Assembly (NCBI GenBank): GCA_963747425.1
Contig: CAVVFJ010000012.1
Coordinates: forward strand, 363,427 to 427,426
Direction: 5' to 3'
Length of the DNA: 64,000 nt
From: DASUPK01 sp963747425
Lineage (GTDB): Bacteria > Actinomycetota > Thermoleophilia > Solirubrobacterales > 70-9
Made by a program: the position numbers and the translations under genes. The notes beneath the pieces were generated by a model. The model saw nothing but the letters and a program-made list of their open reading frames with translations. It was not told the origin of the DNA and made no database searches. Shown piece by piece: positions 17,071-27,837 of the stretch. Numbering within the stretch: position 1 is the stretch's first letter; each line of letters begins with the position of its first letter.

Positions 17071-18132
17071 TCAGGGAGAGAGTACGTGCCCGACCGCCGG
17101 GTCGGACTTGCCGTCGAGCAGCTCGCGGTAGACGCGCTCGATCTCCTCCGGGCCGGAGCCGTGCTCGACCTGGAGCCACTCGCGCGTCCAATCCACATAC
17201 GGCGTCCAGCTCTCGGCGAGCCGCTCGTTCATCCCGTCCGGCCCCCAGTCCTCGGTGCGCTTGCGCAGGCGATCCGGGGCGAAGAAGAAGACCGGCTTCG
17301 GACCGGCCAGCTCATCAGCGCCGCCGAGATCCTCGCGATGGGTTATGCCGACGGCAGCCGAGTGCCGCAGGTCGTCCCCGTAGTGACCGTGGACCGCGCT
17401 GCGGACCTTGGCGTCGCCCGACATGTCGACGTAGACGGCAGGCTTCGCCTCAAGCGACTCGATCTCCTCGTAGGGGACGATCTTGTCGTAGACGCCCAGC
17501 GACTCGGTGAACTCGACGTTGCCCGGCGAGGTCAGCCCGATCACCTCGATCCCCTCGCGCCGGGCGAGCAGCCAGGCGAGCGCGGAGGAGGTCCGGCTGG
17601 AGGCGCTGGAGAGCACCGCCGTCTTGGCGCCGAACATCGACTCGTCATCGAGGAAGTCGTCGATCAGGAACGAGGTGAAGTAGAGCGGCCAGAGCAGCAT
17701 CTGCTGATCCTCGTTCCGCTCCTCGTAGAAGGGCAGCCCCGCAACCCGGATGTAGCGGTTGTAGGCGGCGGGCAGCTTGGCGCGGTGCGGGCTGGTGTCG
17801 ACGAAGTCGAGCGGGTCCGAGCGGTCCGGTTGCGCGACGAGGTGGGAGGCGGGAGGGAGGTACCCGAAGATCCTGGTCCCCTCCGGGATGCCCTCGGCCT
17901 CACTGGCGACGACGTCGGCGAATCCCCAGACCGGCATCCGCGCCCAGCCGTCCTCGGCGGGGAAGAAGTCCCAGTAGCTCATCGCTTCGCCCATCACCGC
18001 ATAGGTGATGTTGTTGGTGGTGAGCCCGAAGGAGTCGACTCCGAGCAGCACCTGACCCGCCTCGAGCTTGGGCGCCTCCGGGTCCTCGAAGCGCGTTTCC
18101 TGCAGGTCGTCCTTCTTGACGAGGAAGTCGAT
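17071..18132 (-). CDS. DUF2855 family protein, no canonical start codon at the conserved N-terminus
   Basis: The body (VDSFGLTTNNITYAVMGEAMSYWDFFPAEDGWARMPVWGFADVV...) matches DUF2855, a medium-chain-reductase-like family of unknown function. The only standard start in frame is GTG 18051, but the family-like N-terminus (IDFLVKKDDLQETRFEDPEAP) continues 27 codons upstream to an ATC at 18130-18132, just after an in-frame stop. Either a non-standard ATC start is used, or the start codon has mutated and a truncated protein is made from 18051. No clear ribosome site precedes either. Confidence 0.72.
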   Translation of the reverse strand: MDFLVKKDDLQETRFEDPEAPKLEAGQVLLGVDSFGLTTNNITYAVMGEAMSYWDFFPAEDGWARMPVWGFADVVASEAEGIPEGTRIFGYLPPASHLVAQPDRSDPLDFVDTSPHRAKLPAAYNRYIRVAGLPFYEERNEDQQMLLWPLYFTSFLIDDFLDDESMFGAKTAVLSSASSRTSSALAWLLARREGIEVIGLTSPGNVEFTESLGVYDKIVPYEEIESLEAKPAVYVDMSGDAKVRSAVHGHYGDDLRHSAAVGITHREDLGGADELAGPKPVFFFAPDRLRKRTEDWGPDGMNERLAESWTPYVDWTREWLQVEHGSGPEEIERVYRELLDGKSDPAVGHVLSP

Positions 18133-18166
18133 GACCGCAGCCTATTGGGAAGGTCTAGCTCGCTGG

Positions 18167-19124
18167 TCAGCGGGCATCCTCACGTGTTAAGAGGTCCAGG
18201 CGTAGCTCCTGGCCGACGGTGCCCTCGGGGAACACCGGGTTGGGCTCCTCGCCGATCTGCTCGAAACCCCTGGCGTCGTAGATCCGACGGGCGCTCTCCA
18301 GCGAGCTGTTGGTCCAGAGGGTCATCCGCTCATACCCCTTCGCGCGAGCGAAGCGGATGCAGCGATCGACCAGCTTCCCGCCGATCCCGAGCCCGCGCGC
18401 CCAGTCCTCGACGAAGAGCAGCCGGAGCTGGGCGACCGTGTCGCTCTTGCTGACGCAGTAGACCGCGCCGGCCCGCTCCCCCTCGAGCTCCGCGATCCAA
18501 CCTCGCTCTCGCTTCGAGTCGTGCTCGGTCAGGAAGTCGGAGACGATGCGCGCGACGAGCGCCTCGAACTCCGGAGGCCAGCCGAGATCGTCGTCGTAGA
18601 GGTGAGCGTGTCGCTCGAGTACCCAGCCGTGATCGCCCGGGCGGATGGGGCGGATCTCCATGCGGCGTCGCTCCAGTGGCTCGCCGAGAATCCGGCGGAT
18701 CGAGCCCATTGCCTCCACGAGTCGCCGCTGCTGCTCGTCCGAGTAGGCGCCGAGCACATCGCCGATCTCCGCGCCGGAGCGCTCGGTCGAGCCTTGCGAA
18801 GGTGCGGCGACCTTTGGCGGTCAGCTCGACCAGCTGACGGCGGCGGTCGGCGCTCGAGCGGACGCGCTTGATCAGGCCCTCCTTACCGAAGCGGTTGAGG
18901 ATCCGGCTCAGATAGCCCGCGTCCAGGCCAAGCTCGCGGCGAAGGTGGGCAACCTCCGTCCCCGGGTGCGTGGCGATCTCATGGATCACGCGCGCCTCGG
19001 TGATCGAGAACGAGCTGTGCAGGTAGCCGGGGGAGAGGAGGCCGACCTTGAGCGGATAGAACCGGTTGAAGGCGCGGACGGCTGCGACGCGGTGATTCCC
19101 AGCCTTGTTGGTCGCACTCGCCAT
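18167..19124 (-). pseudogene. MarR-GNAT bifunctional regulator/acetyltransferase, apparent frameshift
   Basis: The first part from ATG 19124 is a MarR winged helix (SITEARVIHEIATHPGTEVAHLRRELGLDAGYLSRILNRFGKEGLIKR). The second part is a GNAT domain (RLLFVEDWARGLGIGGKLVDRCIRFARAKGYERMTLWT). The known fusion joins them through a linker such as RSGAEIGDVLGAYSDEQQRRLVEAM, present here but in a different frame. Dropping one G near 18780-18782 restores one protein of about 318 aa. As printed the gene is broken between the two domains. Confidence 0.8.
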
Positions 19125-19129
19125 ATTCC

Positions 19130-19142
19130 TTGACTGAGTCAA
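19130..19142. promoter_or_regulatory. MarR-type operator palindrome
   Basis: TTGACT-G-AGTCAA is a perfect 6+1+6 palindrome five bases upstream of the MarR-GNAT start, the position expected for autoregulation. It could also supply a -35-like hexamer on either strand. Confidence 0.65.
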
Positions 19143-19164
19143 AGAATACAGGAGCGCTTTGGAG

Positions 19165-21309
<2,145 letters not shown>

Positions 21310-21418
21310 CTTCGGGGCAGCCTCCTCGCAGGCGCGGCGCGCCAGCGGGCGCGCCGAGGTTGGTCAGGTGAATCGAGGCAGGAGATTAGAGGCCAGGGGC
21401 GTATCGAGGCATTGTCCG

Positions 21419-21442
21419 CGCGTATAAAAATCGCAATACGCG
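21419..21442. promoter_or_regulatory. Inverted repeat in glnN/VOC intergenic region
   Basis: CGCGTAT and ATACGCG form a perfect 7-bp inverted repeat around a 10-base AT-richer spacer. It lies between the divergent glnN and VOC genes, so it may be an operator. It does not match a GlnR box I know. Confidence 0.4.
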
Positions 21443-21478
21443 GTTCGACAGGACGTAGGGGCCGGTAGCCTGACCCAT

Positions 21479-21889
21479 ATGGCCGAGTTTCCGGCACCGA
21501 GCGAGGGAATCGCGCTCACGCACTTCATCGTCAGCGCCGACGTGCCGCGCTCGGCGGCCTTCTACACCGACGTGCTCGGCGGCGAGGTGGTGATGGAGGG
21601 CGAGCCGACCATCGTCCAGCTCGCCAACGGCTGGGTGATCATCAACGTCGGCGGCGGCCCCACCGAGGACAAGCCCGAGGTCGTGCTGGAGGCGCCGACC
21701 GAGCCCAACCGGGTGAGCGCCTTCCTCAACATCCGGGTGGCGGACATCCAGGCGTGTTATGAGGAGTGGGGCTCGAAGGGGGCCGAGTTCCTCACCCCGC
21801 CCCAGGATCGCGGGGCCGAGATCCGCTGCTACATGCGCGATCCCGACGGCCACCTGATCGAGGTGGGCCAGAGCACCGCGTCAGGCTGA
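21479..21889 (+). CDS. VOC family (glyoxalase-like) protein
   Basis: The 136-aa single-repeat VOC protein has TDVLGGEVVMEGEPTIVQLANGWVIINVGGG in the first beta-alpha-beta-beta-beta unit and RCYMRDPDGHLIEVGQ in the second, with the late Glu ligand of the family. It probably binds a divalent metal and acts as a dimer. The reaction is not identifiable. It overlaps by 9 bases the 3' end of the convergent two-domain VOC gene. Confidence 0.85.
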   Translation: MAEFPAPSEGIALTHFIVSADVPRSAAFYTDVLGGEVVMEGEPTIVQLANGWVIINVGGGPTEDKPEVVLEAPTEPNRVSAFLNIRVADIQACYEEWGSKGAEFLTPPQDRGAEIRCYMRDPDGHLIEVGQSTASG

Positions 21890-22744
21890 CGCGGTGAGCT
21901 CGACCCGGTTGCCCGACGGGTCGGTGACCCGCACGCGGTCGTCCTCCCGAACGGGCTCGAAGCCCGCTTCGCGAAGGCGGTCCTCCTCGGCGGCGAGCTG
22001 ATCCGGGCCCGGCAGCTCGATCGCGAACTGGCGCAGGCCCCTGCTGCCCTCGGGCGGGGGAGGGACGCCCTCACCCGCCCAGGTGTTGAGCCCGATGTGA
22101 TGGTGGTATCCGCCGGCCGAGACGAACAGAGCTCCCGGATAGCCGCGGATCATCACTTCGAAGCCGAGCGCGCCCGAATAGAACGCCTCGGCCGCGGCCA
22201 GGTCGCCGACGTTGAGGTGGACGTGGCCGATCCGAGTCGCGGCCGCCATGCCGGCGCCGGCGTCGTCGCGGCGCAGCTCGCCGAGCACGCCGTCGAGGTC
22301 GAGGGGAAGGGTGTCCATCTGCAGGACGCCGTCGCGAACGGGCCACTGATCCCGCGGCCGGTCGCGGTAGAGCTCGATCCCGTTGCCCTCCGGATCGCTC
22401 AGGTAAAGCGCTTCGCTGACCAGGTGGTCGGATGCGCCGCTCAGCCGCCAGCCGGCCTCGGCCACTCGCTGGAGCGCCCGCGCGAGATCCGCGCGGCCCG
22501 GCACCAGAATGGCCAGGTGGAAGAGGCCGCTTGTGCCTGGTTGGCGTGGCGGGGCGTCCGGATCGCCGACCAGCTCGACCACCGCACGGCCGTCCGTTCC
22601 GAGCCGAACCATCTCGTCGCCCGATTCGAGCTCGGAGAGCCCGATCGCGTCCCGATAGAAACTGCGAGCATCCTCGAGGTCGGCGACGGTCAGGCGCACG
22701 GCCCCCATCGAGGTGCCTGGGTCGATCGAGCCGTTCTCGTTCAC
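21881..22744 (-). CDS. Two-domain VOC protein (CatE-like catechol dioxygenase family)
   Basis: The 287-aa protein has two VOC modules. The first contains GAVRLTVADLEDARSFYRDAIGLSELE and FHLAILVPGRADLARALQRVAEAGW...YLSDPEGNGIELYRDRP. The second contains IGHVHLNVGDLAAAEAFYSGALGFEV, YHHHIGLNTW and a final VTDPSGNRVEL. Metal ligands His/His/Glu are visible. The layout matches Bacillus CatE, a catechol 2,3-dioxygenase, but no aromatic degradation genes flank it, so the substrate is open. Confidence 0.87.
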   Translation of the reverse strand: MNENGSIDPGTSMGAVRLTVADLEDARSFYRDAIGLSELESGDEMVRLGTDGRAVVELVGDPDAPPRQPGTSGLFHLAILVPGRADLARALQRVAEAGWRLSGASDHLVSEALYLSDPEGNGIELYRDRPRDQWPVRDGVLQMDTLPLDLDGVLGELRRDDAGAGMAAATRIGHVHLNVGDLAAAEAFYSGALGFEVMIRGYPGALFVSAGGYHHHIGLNTWAGEGVPPPPEGSRGLRQFAIELPGPDQLAAEEDRLREAGFEPVREDDRVRVTDPSGNRVELTASA

Positions 22745-22819
22745 CAGTTCAGGGTAGAGACGGCAGATTCGGCAATAACTACGGATGCCCCGGCAGGGGG
22801 GCCGTGAGAACCTGCCGCC

Positions 22820-24325
22820 GTGAAAACCGGCGAAGGGGCTCTAGAGATAGGGGTCGCCGGCCGCGAGTTCCACCAGCCGCGCACGATGGCCACCGTGCTC
22901 GGCGGGTTGTTCCTCGCAGGCGGGATCATCGGCGGCCTCTCGCTGCTGCTGCCGCATCCAAGCTCGTTCAATTCTCCGGCGCTGTGGAGCAACGTGGTGC
23001 TCGCGTTCTGCTCCGGTCTCGTCCTCCTGCTGCTGCGCAGCCGGCTGACCGGCTGGGCGATCCAGCTCGTCGTGCTGGCCGGGACGCTGGTCGTCAGCCG
23101 GGCCGTGTACTACGGGCACGATCCGAGCGGCTACTACACGATCTGGTACCTCTGGATCGGCGTCTACGCCTTCTTCTTCTTCGGTCGCCGCTGGGGCGCC
23201 GCCCAGATGGCGTTCGTCGGCCTCGCCTATGGCTGGGTGCTCACCCAGCTCACCGGGCCAACGCCGGTTGCCCGCTGGGTGGTGACGATCGGGAGCATCC
23301 TGGTCGCCGGGATGCTCGTCGACGCTCTCGCCGCGCGGCTGCGGCGCGAGACCGTCGCCGCGGCCCGGCGGGCCGCGAACCTCGAGGCCGTCGGCGAGGT
23401 GGCGAGGCAGCTCGCGACGCAGAGCGACCCACGGGCGGTGGGCTGGGCGATCTGCTCGGCCGCCGTGCGGACCGCGCACGCCTCCGTCGCGGTGCTCTGG
23501 CGGCCAAACCCGATGGGCGACGCGCTGCAGGCGACCGCCGTGGCGGGAACTGACGCCGAGGGAGTCTCCGTGCCGTTCGTCACCCCGAGCTCCGGGGCGA
23601 TCCAGGCGTTCACCTCCGCCACCGACCGCTTCGCGACGCTCCGCGGCGCGAAGCCCGCGCAGGAGCTGACGCCGAGCTTCGATGCGGAAGCGGCGCTCTG
23701 GCAGCCGATTCTGCGGGGCAAGAGCACCGCGGTCGGGGTTCTCGCGGTCTACTGGCGCGAGCCGCTCGAGCAGCTCGCCGGAGAGACCCGGCGCGCAATC
23801 AGGCTGCTCGCGCTCGAGGCGGCGATCGCGATCGAGCGCGGCGAGCTGCTCGGCAGGCTCGAGGTTGCGGCCCGCACAGACGATCTCACCGGGTTGTTGA
23901 ACCGCCGCGCCTGGGACGAGGAGCTCGGTCGCGAGCTCTCTCGTGCCGATCGTGATTCCGGCGCTCTCTGCGTCGCCATCCTCGACCTCGACAAGTTCAA
24001 GCGCTACAACGACACCCACGGCCACCAGGCCGGTGACCGCTTCCTCAAGCAGATGGCCGGCGCCTGGTCGCAGACCCTGCGCGCCGGAGACATCCTGGCC
24101 CGCTACGGGGGCGAGGAGTTCGCCCTCGCCCTGCCGGGGACCAATCTCGAGCACGCCCGGGAGATGCTGGAGCGGCTGCGGGAGTCCCTGCCCGACGGAC
24201 AGACCTGCTCGGCCGGGGTCTGCCGGTGGGACGGCAAGGAGAGCGCGGAATCGCTGACCGCGCGAGCGGACACCGCGCTCTACGCGGCCAAGGATGCGGG
24301 CCGCGACCGGGTGGTCGGCCTCTAA
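22820..24325 (+). CDS. Membrane GAF-GGDEF diguanylate cyclase
   Basis: The 501-aa protein has about six membrane helices (residues 25-180), a GAF-like sensor (about 195-350) and a GGDEF domain starting at DDLTGLLNRRAWDEEL. The active site is GGEEF and an RxxD inhibitory site (RAGD) lies five residues before it, so it should be an active, product-inhibited c-di-GMP synthase. The GTG start at 22820 is supported by coding character from there on. Neighbours give no clue to the signal. Confidence 0.93.
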   Translation: MKTGEGALEIGVAGREFHQPRTMATVLGGLFLAGGIIGGLSLLLPHPSSFNSPALWSNVVLAFCSGLVLLLLRSRLTGWAIQLVVLAGTLVVSRAVYYGHDPSGYYTIWYLWIGVYAFFFFGRRWGAAQMAFVGLAYGWVLTQLTGPTPVARWVVTIGSILVAGMLVDALAARLRRETVAAARRAANLEAVGEVARQLATQSDPRAVGWAICSAAVRTAHASVAVLWRPNPMGDALQATAVAGTDAEGVSVPFVTPSSGAIQAFTSATDRFATLRGAKPAQELTPSFDAEAALWQPILRGKSTAVGVLAVYWREPLEQLAGETRRAIRLLALEAAIAIERGELLGRLEVAARTDDLTGLLNRRAWDEELGRELSRADRDSGALCVAILDLDKFKRYNDTHGHQAGDRFLKQMAGAWSQTLRAGDILARYGGEEFALALPGTNLEHAREMLERLRESLPDGQTCSAGVCRWDGKESAESLTARADTALYAAKDAGRDRVVGL

Positions 24326-24960
24326 CCCAGGAGCGACTCGACGCCCTCGGGCGCTCTTCGCCCGAGCATCGCTCCGAGTGGGGCGGTGAGGAACCAGACC
24401 GCGACCGCCAGGGTGGTCGAGACGAACGCGATTGGGATCGAGATCGCAAAGAAGAACACGGGCGAGAGGGATGCGATGACGCCGAAGCGGTAGACCTCGG
24501 GCGTCGGCTGTCTCTGCAGCAGGTCGTGCCGGTAGGCGTGACGGAAGAGCACCACCTCCAGGCCGCTGACGATCCCGACATTCACCGCGTACATCACGAT
24601 CGAGAGCGGGTTGGAGAAGTACTCGCCGAGCAGAGCCGTGGGGAAGGGAAGGAAGGCGATGAACGCGAGGTAGAGGAGGTTCAGGGCGATGAAGCCCTGG
24701 TCCATTGCGCCGAGCAGCGAGACGAACTGGTGGTGTGCGAGCCAGTAGCGGCCGATCACGGCGAAGCTGATGAAGAAGCTGATGAAGGCCGGGGTCAGGT
24801 CGTTGAGCGCGTCGGCGAGCTCATGGATGTTGTCGTCGTGCGAGATGTGCGGGACCGTGACCGCGACGATGAGCAGCGTCATCGCGATCGCGAAGAGGCC
24901 GTCGCTGAACGCCAGCACCCGGCCGAACTCGGCGCTCTCGCGGTCGTATCTCCGGGGCAC
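24322..24960 (-). CDS. TMEM175-type potassium channel (DUF1211)
   Basis: The 212-aa membrane protein opens with the signature RVLAFSDGLFAIAMTLL, the R-x-x-x-F-S-D motif of TMEM175 channels, and has six hydrophobic segments. Bacterial TMEM175 proteins form tetrameric K+-permeable channels. The GTG start lies 6 bp after the preceding gene on the minus strand, so it belongs to a three-gene unit with a metallophosphoesterase and a two-domain hypothetical protein. Confidence 0.92.
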   Translation of the reverse strand: MPRRYDRESAEFGRVLAFSDGLFAIAMTLLIVAVTVPHISHDDNIHELADALNDLTPAFISFFISFAVIGRYWLAHHQFVSLLGAMDQGFIALNLLYLAFIAFLPFPTALLGEYFSNPLSIVMYAVNVGIVSGLEVVLFRHAYRHDLLQRQPTPEVYRFGVIASLSPVFFFAISIPIAFVSTTLAVAVWFLTAPLGAMLGRRAPEGVESLLG

Positions 24961-24966
24961 CTGTCG

Positions 24967-25650
24967 CTAGAGGCCGAGGTCCCGCAGGAAGCCGGGCTTG
25001 AATGCACTGAGGTTCACGAACGTGGGGTTGGGCATGTCACGCGGATTGCCGCGGACGCCGAAGCGAGTGGCCTCGGGGACCTCGTCCTCCAGGCGCTTGC
25101 CCAGCTCGATCGCGTCATCCTCGGTGGCGGCGCCGACCAAGAGGTATTTGAAGTGCCGCTTCACCGGCAGGCCCTCGTCGCGGAGCTTCTTGGCGAGCGC
25201 GTGACCGTCGCTGATGTGGGGGAGGTCGATCACGACCTCCCACGGAAACTCGCCGTATTGAACCTCCTTGGATCCTTCCTGCTCAGCCTCGTGCATCTCC
25301 TGGGCCAGCGCCGCCTCGTCATCGGGAAGGGGCTCAGAGGCGTCCTTCCACTCCTCCGCCACCGGATGCCAGCGCATCAGTTGCACTTGGCCGGCGAGCT
25401 TCTCGTCCTGCATCAGGTTCTTGACGACGCGCTCGGCCTCCTGCGCGCTCTCCTCGTGCCAGGCGTAGACGAAGACGAAGCGGCCGTCGCGCGTCACGAT
25501 CACGCTGCCGCCGAGCAGCTTGCGGGCCTCGTTGTCGAGCTGGAGGTGGTGGAGCGCGTCGCTCAGGGTGGCGCCGTTGTGGTCCTCGTCGAGGGCCACC
25601 TCGACACGCCACTCGTCGCGGTCGCGTGGGGCCTGATCGAAGTCGTTCAC
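24967..25650 (-). CDS. Conserved two-domain protein of unknown function
   Basis: The 227-aa product seems to contain two ferredoxin-like alpha/beta modules. The first is WRVEVALDEDHNGATLSDALHHLQL; the second is PWEVVIDLPHISDGHALAKKLRDEGLPVKRHFKYLLVGAATEDDAIELGKRL. The GTG at 25650 overlaps the TGA of the phosphoesterase gene (GTGA), so the 26-residue upstream extension in the longer frame is rejected. There are no membrane segments and no catalytic motif. Function unknown. Confidence 0.78.
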   Translation of the reverse strand: MNDFDQAPRDRDEWRVEVALDEDHNGATLSDALHHLQLDNEARKLLGGSVIVTRDGRFVFVYAWHEESAQEAERVVKNLMQDEKLAGQVQLMRWHPVAEEWKDASEPLPDDEAALAQEMHEAEQEGSKEVQYGEFPWEVVIDLPHISDGHALAKKLRDEGLPVKRHFKYLLVGAATEDDAIELGKRLEDEVPEATRFGVRGNPRDMPNPTFVNLSAFKPGFLRDLGL

Positions 25651-26249
25651 GAGCCCAACTCTATTGCGGTCCCGCCCGGGCCGAGGTTGAGCACCCTGGT
25701 GGGGCCGATCTCGCTCTCGGCTCCCCATGACTCATGGATGTGACCGCAGACCGCCAGCTGCGGCTGCTTAGCCTCGATCGCGTCCAGGATCGCGGTGCTA
25801 CCGAGGTGATCGCCGGCGCTCGAGGCGTCGCAGTGGCCCTTCGGCGGTGAATGGACGACCAGCACCGCGTCCTCGGGACAGCCTGCAAGCTTCTCGGCCG
25901 CCTGGTCCTCGTCAAGGTCGAAGCTCCAGTCCCAGGGTGTGATCGGGATACCGGCGCCCAGGCCGAAGAACGCCACGCCGTCGATCTGGGTTCCCTGCCC
26001 GTGAAGCACGGTCGCCGCATCCCATTCCTCGCAGGCAGCGCGCAGGGCGTCCTCGGTCTCGTTGTTGCCGGGGACGAGGATGGTGGGCGCCGAGATCGCG
26101 CTGAGGGCGCCGATCGCCTCGTCGAGTCCCTCGTGGACGGAGGCGAAGTCGCCGGCCGCGATCACCACGTCGGCGTCCGAGGAGCGCTCGACCAGGCGTT
26201 CAGCCTGTCCGAGGTCGCGATGCAGGTCGCTGAAGGCGAGCAGCTTCAC
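25647..26249 (-). CDS. Calcineurin-like metallophosphoesterase
   Basis: The 200-aa protein shows the ordered metal motifs of the family: D-x-H in FSDLHRD, GD in AAGDF, GNNE, a histidine in VVHSPP and GHIH near residue 170. It should be a dinuclear-metal phosphodiesterase or phosphatase in the cytoplasm. Substrate is unknown. It is the first gene of an operon with the two-domain protein (4-bp overlap) and the TMEM175 channel. Confidence 0.9.
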   Translation of the reverse strand: MKLLAFSDLHRDLGQAERLVERSSDADVVIAAGDFASVHEGLDEAIGALSAISAPTILVPGNNETEDALRAACEEWDAATVLHGQGTQIDGVAFFGLGAGIPITPWDWSFDLDEDQAAEKLAGCPEDAVLVVHSPPKGHCDASSAGDHLGSTAILDAIEAKQPQLAVCGHIHESWGAESEIGPTRVLNLGPGGTAIELGS

Positions 26250-26279
26250 GGCCCGCAGTCTGCCAGCTGGGCTGCCCGG

Positions 26280-26417
26280 CTACAGGGAACGGGAAGCGCG
26301 CAGCCTGGGCCAGATCAGAAGGACGAGACCGATCAGGATGCAGACGATGCCAAGCCCGTAGTTGACGAGCACGGCCAGGACGATCCCGATCACGATCAGC
26401 AGTAGCGAGAGTTGCAT
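26280..26417 (-). CDS. Small membrane protein (45 aa)
   Basis: From ATG 26417 the product is MQLSLLLIVIGIVLAVLVNYG followed by a second hydrophobic stretch (IVCILIGLVLLIW) and a basic tail (PRLRASRSL). Two short helices with Y-G in the turn are a pattern seen in many tiny actinobacterial membrane proteins. It is probably inserted in the cytoplasmic membrane. The ribosome site is weak, so moderate confidence. Confidence 0.6.
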   Translation of the reverse strand: MQLSLLLIVIGIVLAVLVNYGLGIVCILIGLVLLIWPRLRASRSL

Positions 26418-26477
26418 GCCGCTTTCGTACCCCGCGCGGCAGCGCTGAAACTGCTGAAGACTGGGTAGGGGTCGTCA

Positions 26478-27113
26478 ATGCCATCCATCGCGATCCTCGA
26501 CGTCGACGGCACCCTGGTCGACACCAACTACCACCATGCGATCGCATGGTTCCGGGCTTTTCGCCGCCACGACGTCACCGTGCCCATCTGGCAGATCCAC
26601 CGCCATATCGGCATGGGAGGCGACCAGCTGGTCGCCGCCGTCGCGGGCGACGATGTTGAGCAGCGCCTCGGGGAGGACGTCAGAGACGCGGAGGCCGAGG
26701 AATACAAGGAGCTGATCGGCGAGGTGCGGACGATGGAGGGCTCGCGCGAGCTGATCGAGGAGCTGAAGCAGCGGGACAACGTCGTCGTCCTCGCCAGCTC
26801 TGCCAAGGACTGGGAGGTCGAGCACTACATCGAGCTGCTCGGCGCCGCCGAGCTCGTGGATGCGTGGACCACGTCCGCAGATGTTGAGCAGACCAAGCCC
26901 GAGCCGGACCTGATCAAGGCTGCGCTCGAGAAGGCGCGCACCGAAGGGGACGCGATGCTGATCGGCGACACGGTCTGGGACGTCGAGGCGGCCGGGCGGG
27001 CCGGGGTGGAAACCCTCGCCGTCCTCACCGGCGGGTTCTCCGATCAGGAGCTCCGCGACGCCGGGGCCCGGGAGGTCTTCACATCGGTCGAGGAGCTCAG
27101 GAAGACCCTGTAG
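26478..27113 (+). CDS. HAD-superfamily hydrolase (phosphoglycolate phosphatase-like)
   Basis: The 211-aa protein has HAD motif I DVDGTLVDT, a helical cap after it, motif II in VVLASSAK, motif III Lys in EQTKPEPD and motif IV GDTVWDVEAA. It is a haloacid-dehalogenase-fold phosphatase with a C1 cap, cytoplasmic, likely acting on a small phosphoester. It ends overlapping the 3' end of the convergent lipoate-ligase gene. Confidence 0.92.
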   Translation: MPSIAILDVDGTLVDTNYHHAIAWFRAFRRHDVTVPIWQIHRHIGMGGDQLVAAVAGDDVEQRLGEDVRDAEAEEYKELIGEVRTMEGSRELIEELKQRDNVVVLASSAKDWEVEHYIELLGAAELVDAWTTSADVEQTKPEPDLIKAALEKARTEGDAMLIGDTVWDVEAAGRAGVETLAVLTGGFSDQELRDAGAREVFTSVEELRKTL

Positions 27114-27837
27114 CGAGACGCATGGTCTCCTCGTCGATCTCCGCATCCACGAGCTCGTAGGACTTGGCTAGCTCCGCGATCAGCGCCTCCTCGATCTCGC
27201 CCGGGTCGATCTGGCGGCCCAGCTCCGCCGACACGTCCCCCGAGGTGGCGGGATCCCAATCGAGTTCGAGTGCCCGGTACACCGGCTCGAGCGCCCGCAC
27301 GACCTCCTGGCCGCCGGAGACGACGATCACCCCGCCCAAGTGGGCGCCGCCGCGGATCATGCGCTGGCCGATGCCGGAGAGCTTGGCCGCGCCGCGCGCG
27401 TTGACGCTGTAGGCGCCGGGGCAGTACTCGCCCGGCACCTCGCCGACGCGGGCGTCGACCCCGAGCCCGCGCAGCGTCGCGGCGATCAGTTCGGCCATCT
27501 CCTCGAACCGCGCGTAGGTGCGCTTCGGGGGTTGCGGGTCGGCGTATGCCCTGGCTATCGCGATGGTGCCGCTGTGAAAGACCGCCGCCCGGCCTCCTGC
27601 GAGGCGCTCGACCGCCGCGAAGCCGGCGGACCGGGCCGCCTCGGCGGCGGTCTCATAGCGCGGGCTCGCCAGGTCCTGGCGGCCGAAGGCGACCTCGTTG
27701 CCGGGGCGGTGGATCCGGATCGTCGGCGGCAGCTCCCCGGCCGCGACCCTACGCAGGATGGTCCGCGAGACCGCCGTGCTGAGCTCGGGTTGATCCGGGA
27801 ACGAGTGTCGGATCAGGCGGAGGGGCTCCTTGGTCAC
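27097..27837 (-). CDS. Lipoate-protein ligase / octanoyltransferase family protein
   Basis: The 246-aa protein carries the biotin/lipoate ligase fold: GNEVAFGRQD, RLAGGRAAVFHSG (the usual RRxTGGGxVxH loop, degenerate here), and CPGAYSVNARGAAKLSGIGQRMIRGG with the catalytic Lys. The first arginine pair and the middle G of the loop differ from canonical LplA, so it may be an amidotransferase-type relative. Its start overlaps the crotonase stop (ATGA), so the two are co-translated. Confidence 0.83.
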   Translation of the reverse strand: MTKEPLRLIRHSFPDQPELSTAVSRTILRRVAAGELPPTIRIHRPGNEVAFGRQDLASPRYETAAEAARSAGFAAVERLAGGRAAVFHSGTIAIARAYADPQPPKRTYARFEEMAELIAATLRGLGVDARVGEVPGEYCPGAYSVNARGAAKLSGIGQRMIRGGAHLGGVIVVSGGQEVVRALEPVYRALELDWDPATSGDVSAELGRQIDPGEIEEALIAELAKSYELVDAEIDEETMRLATGSS

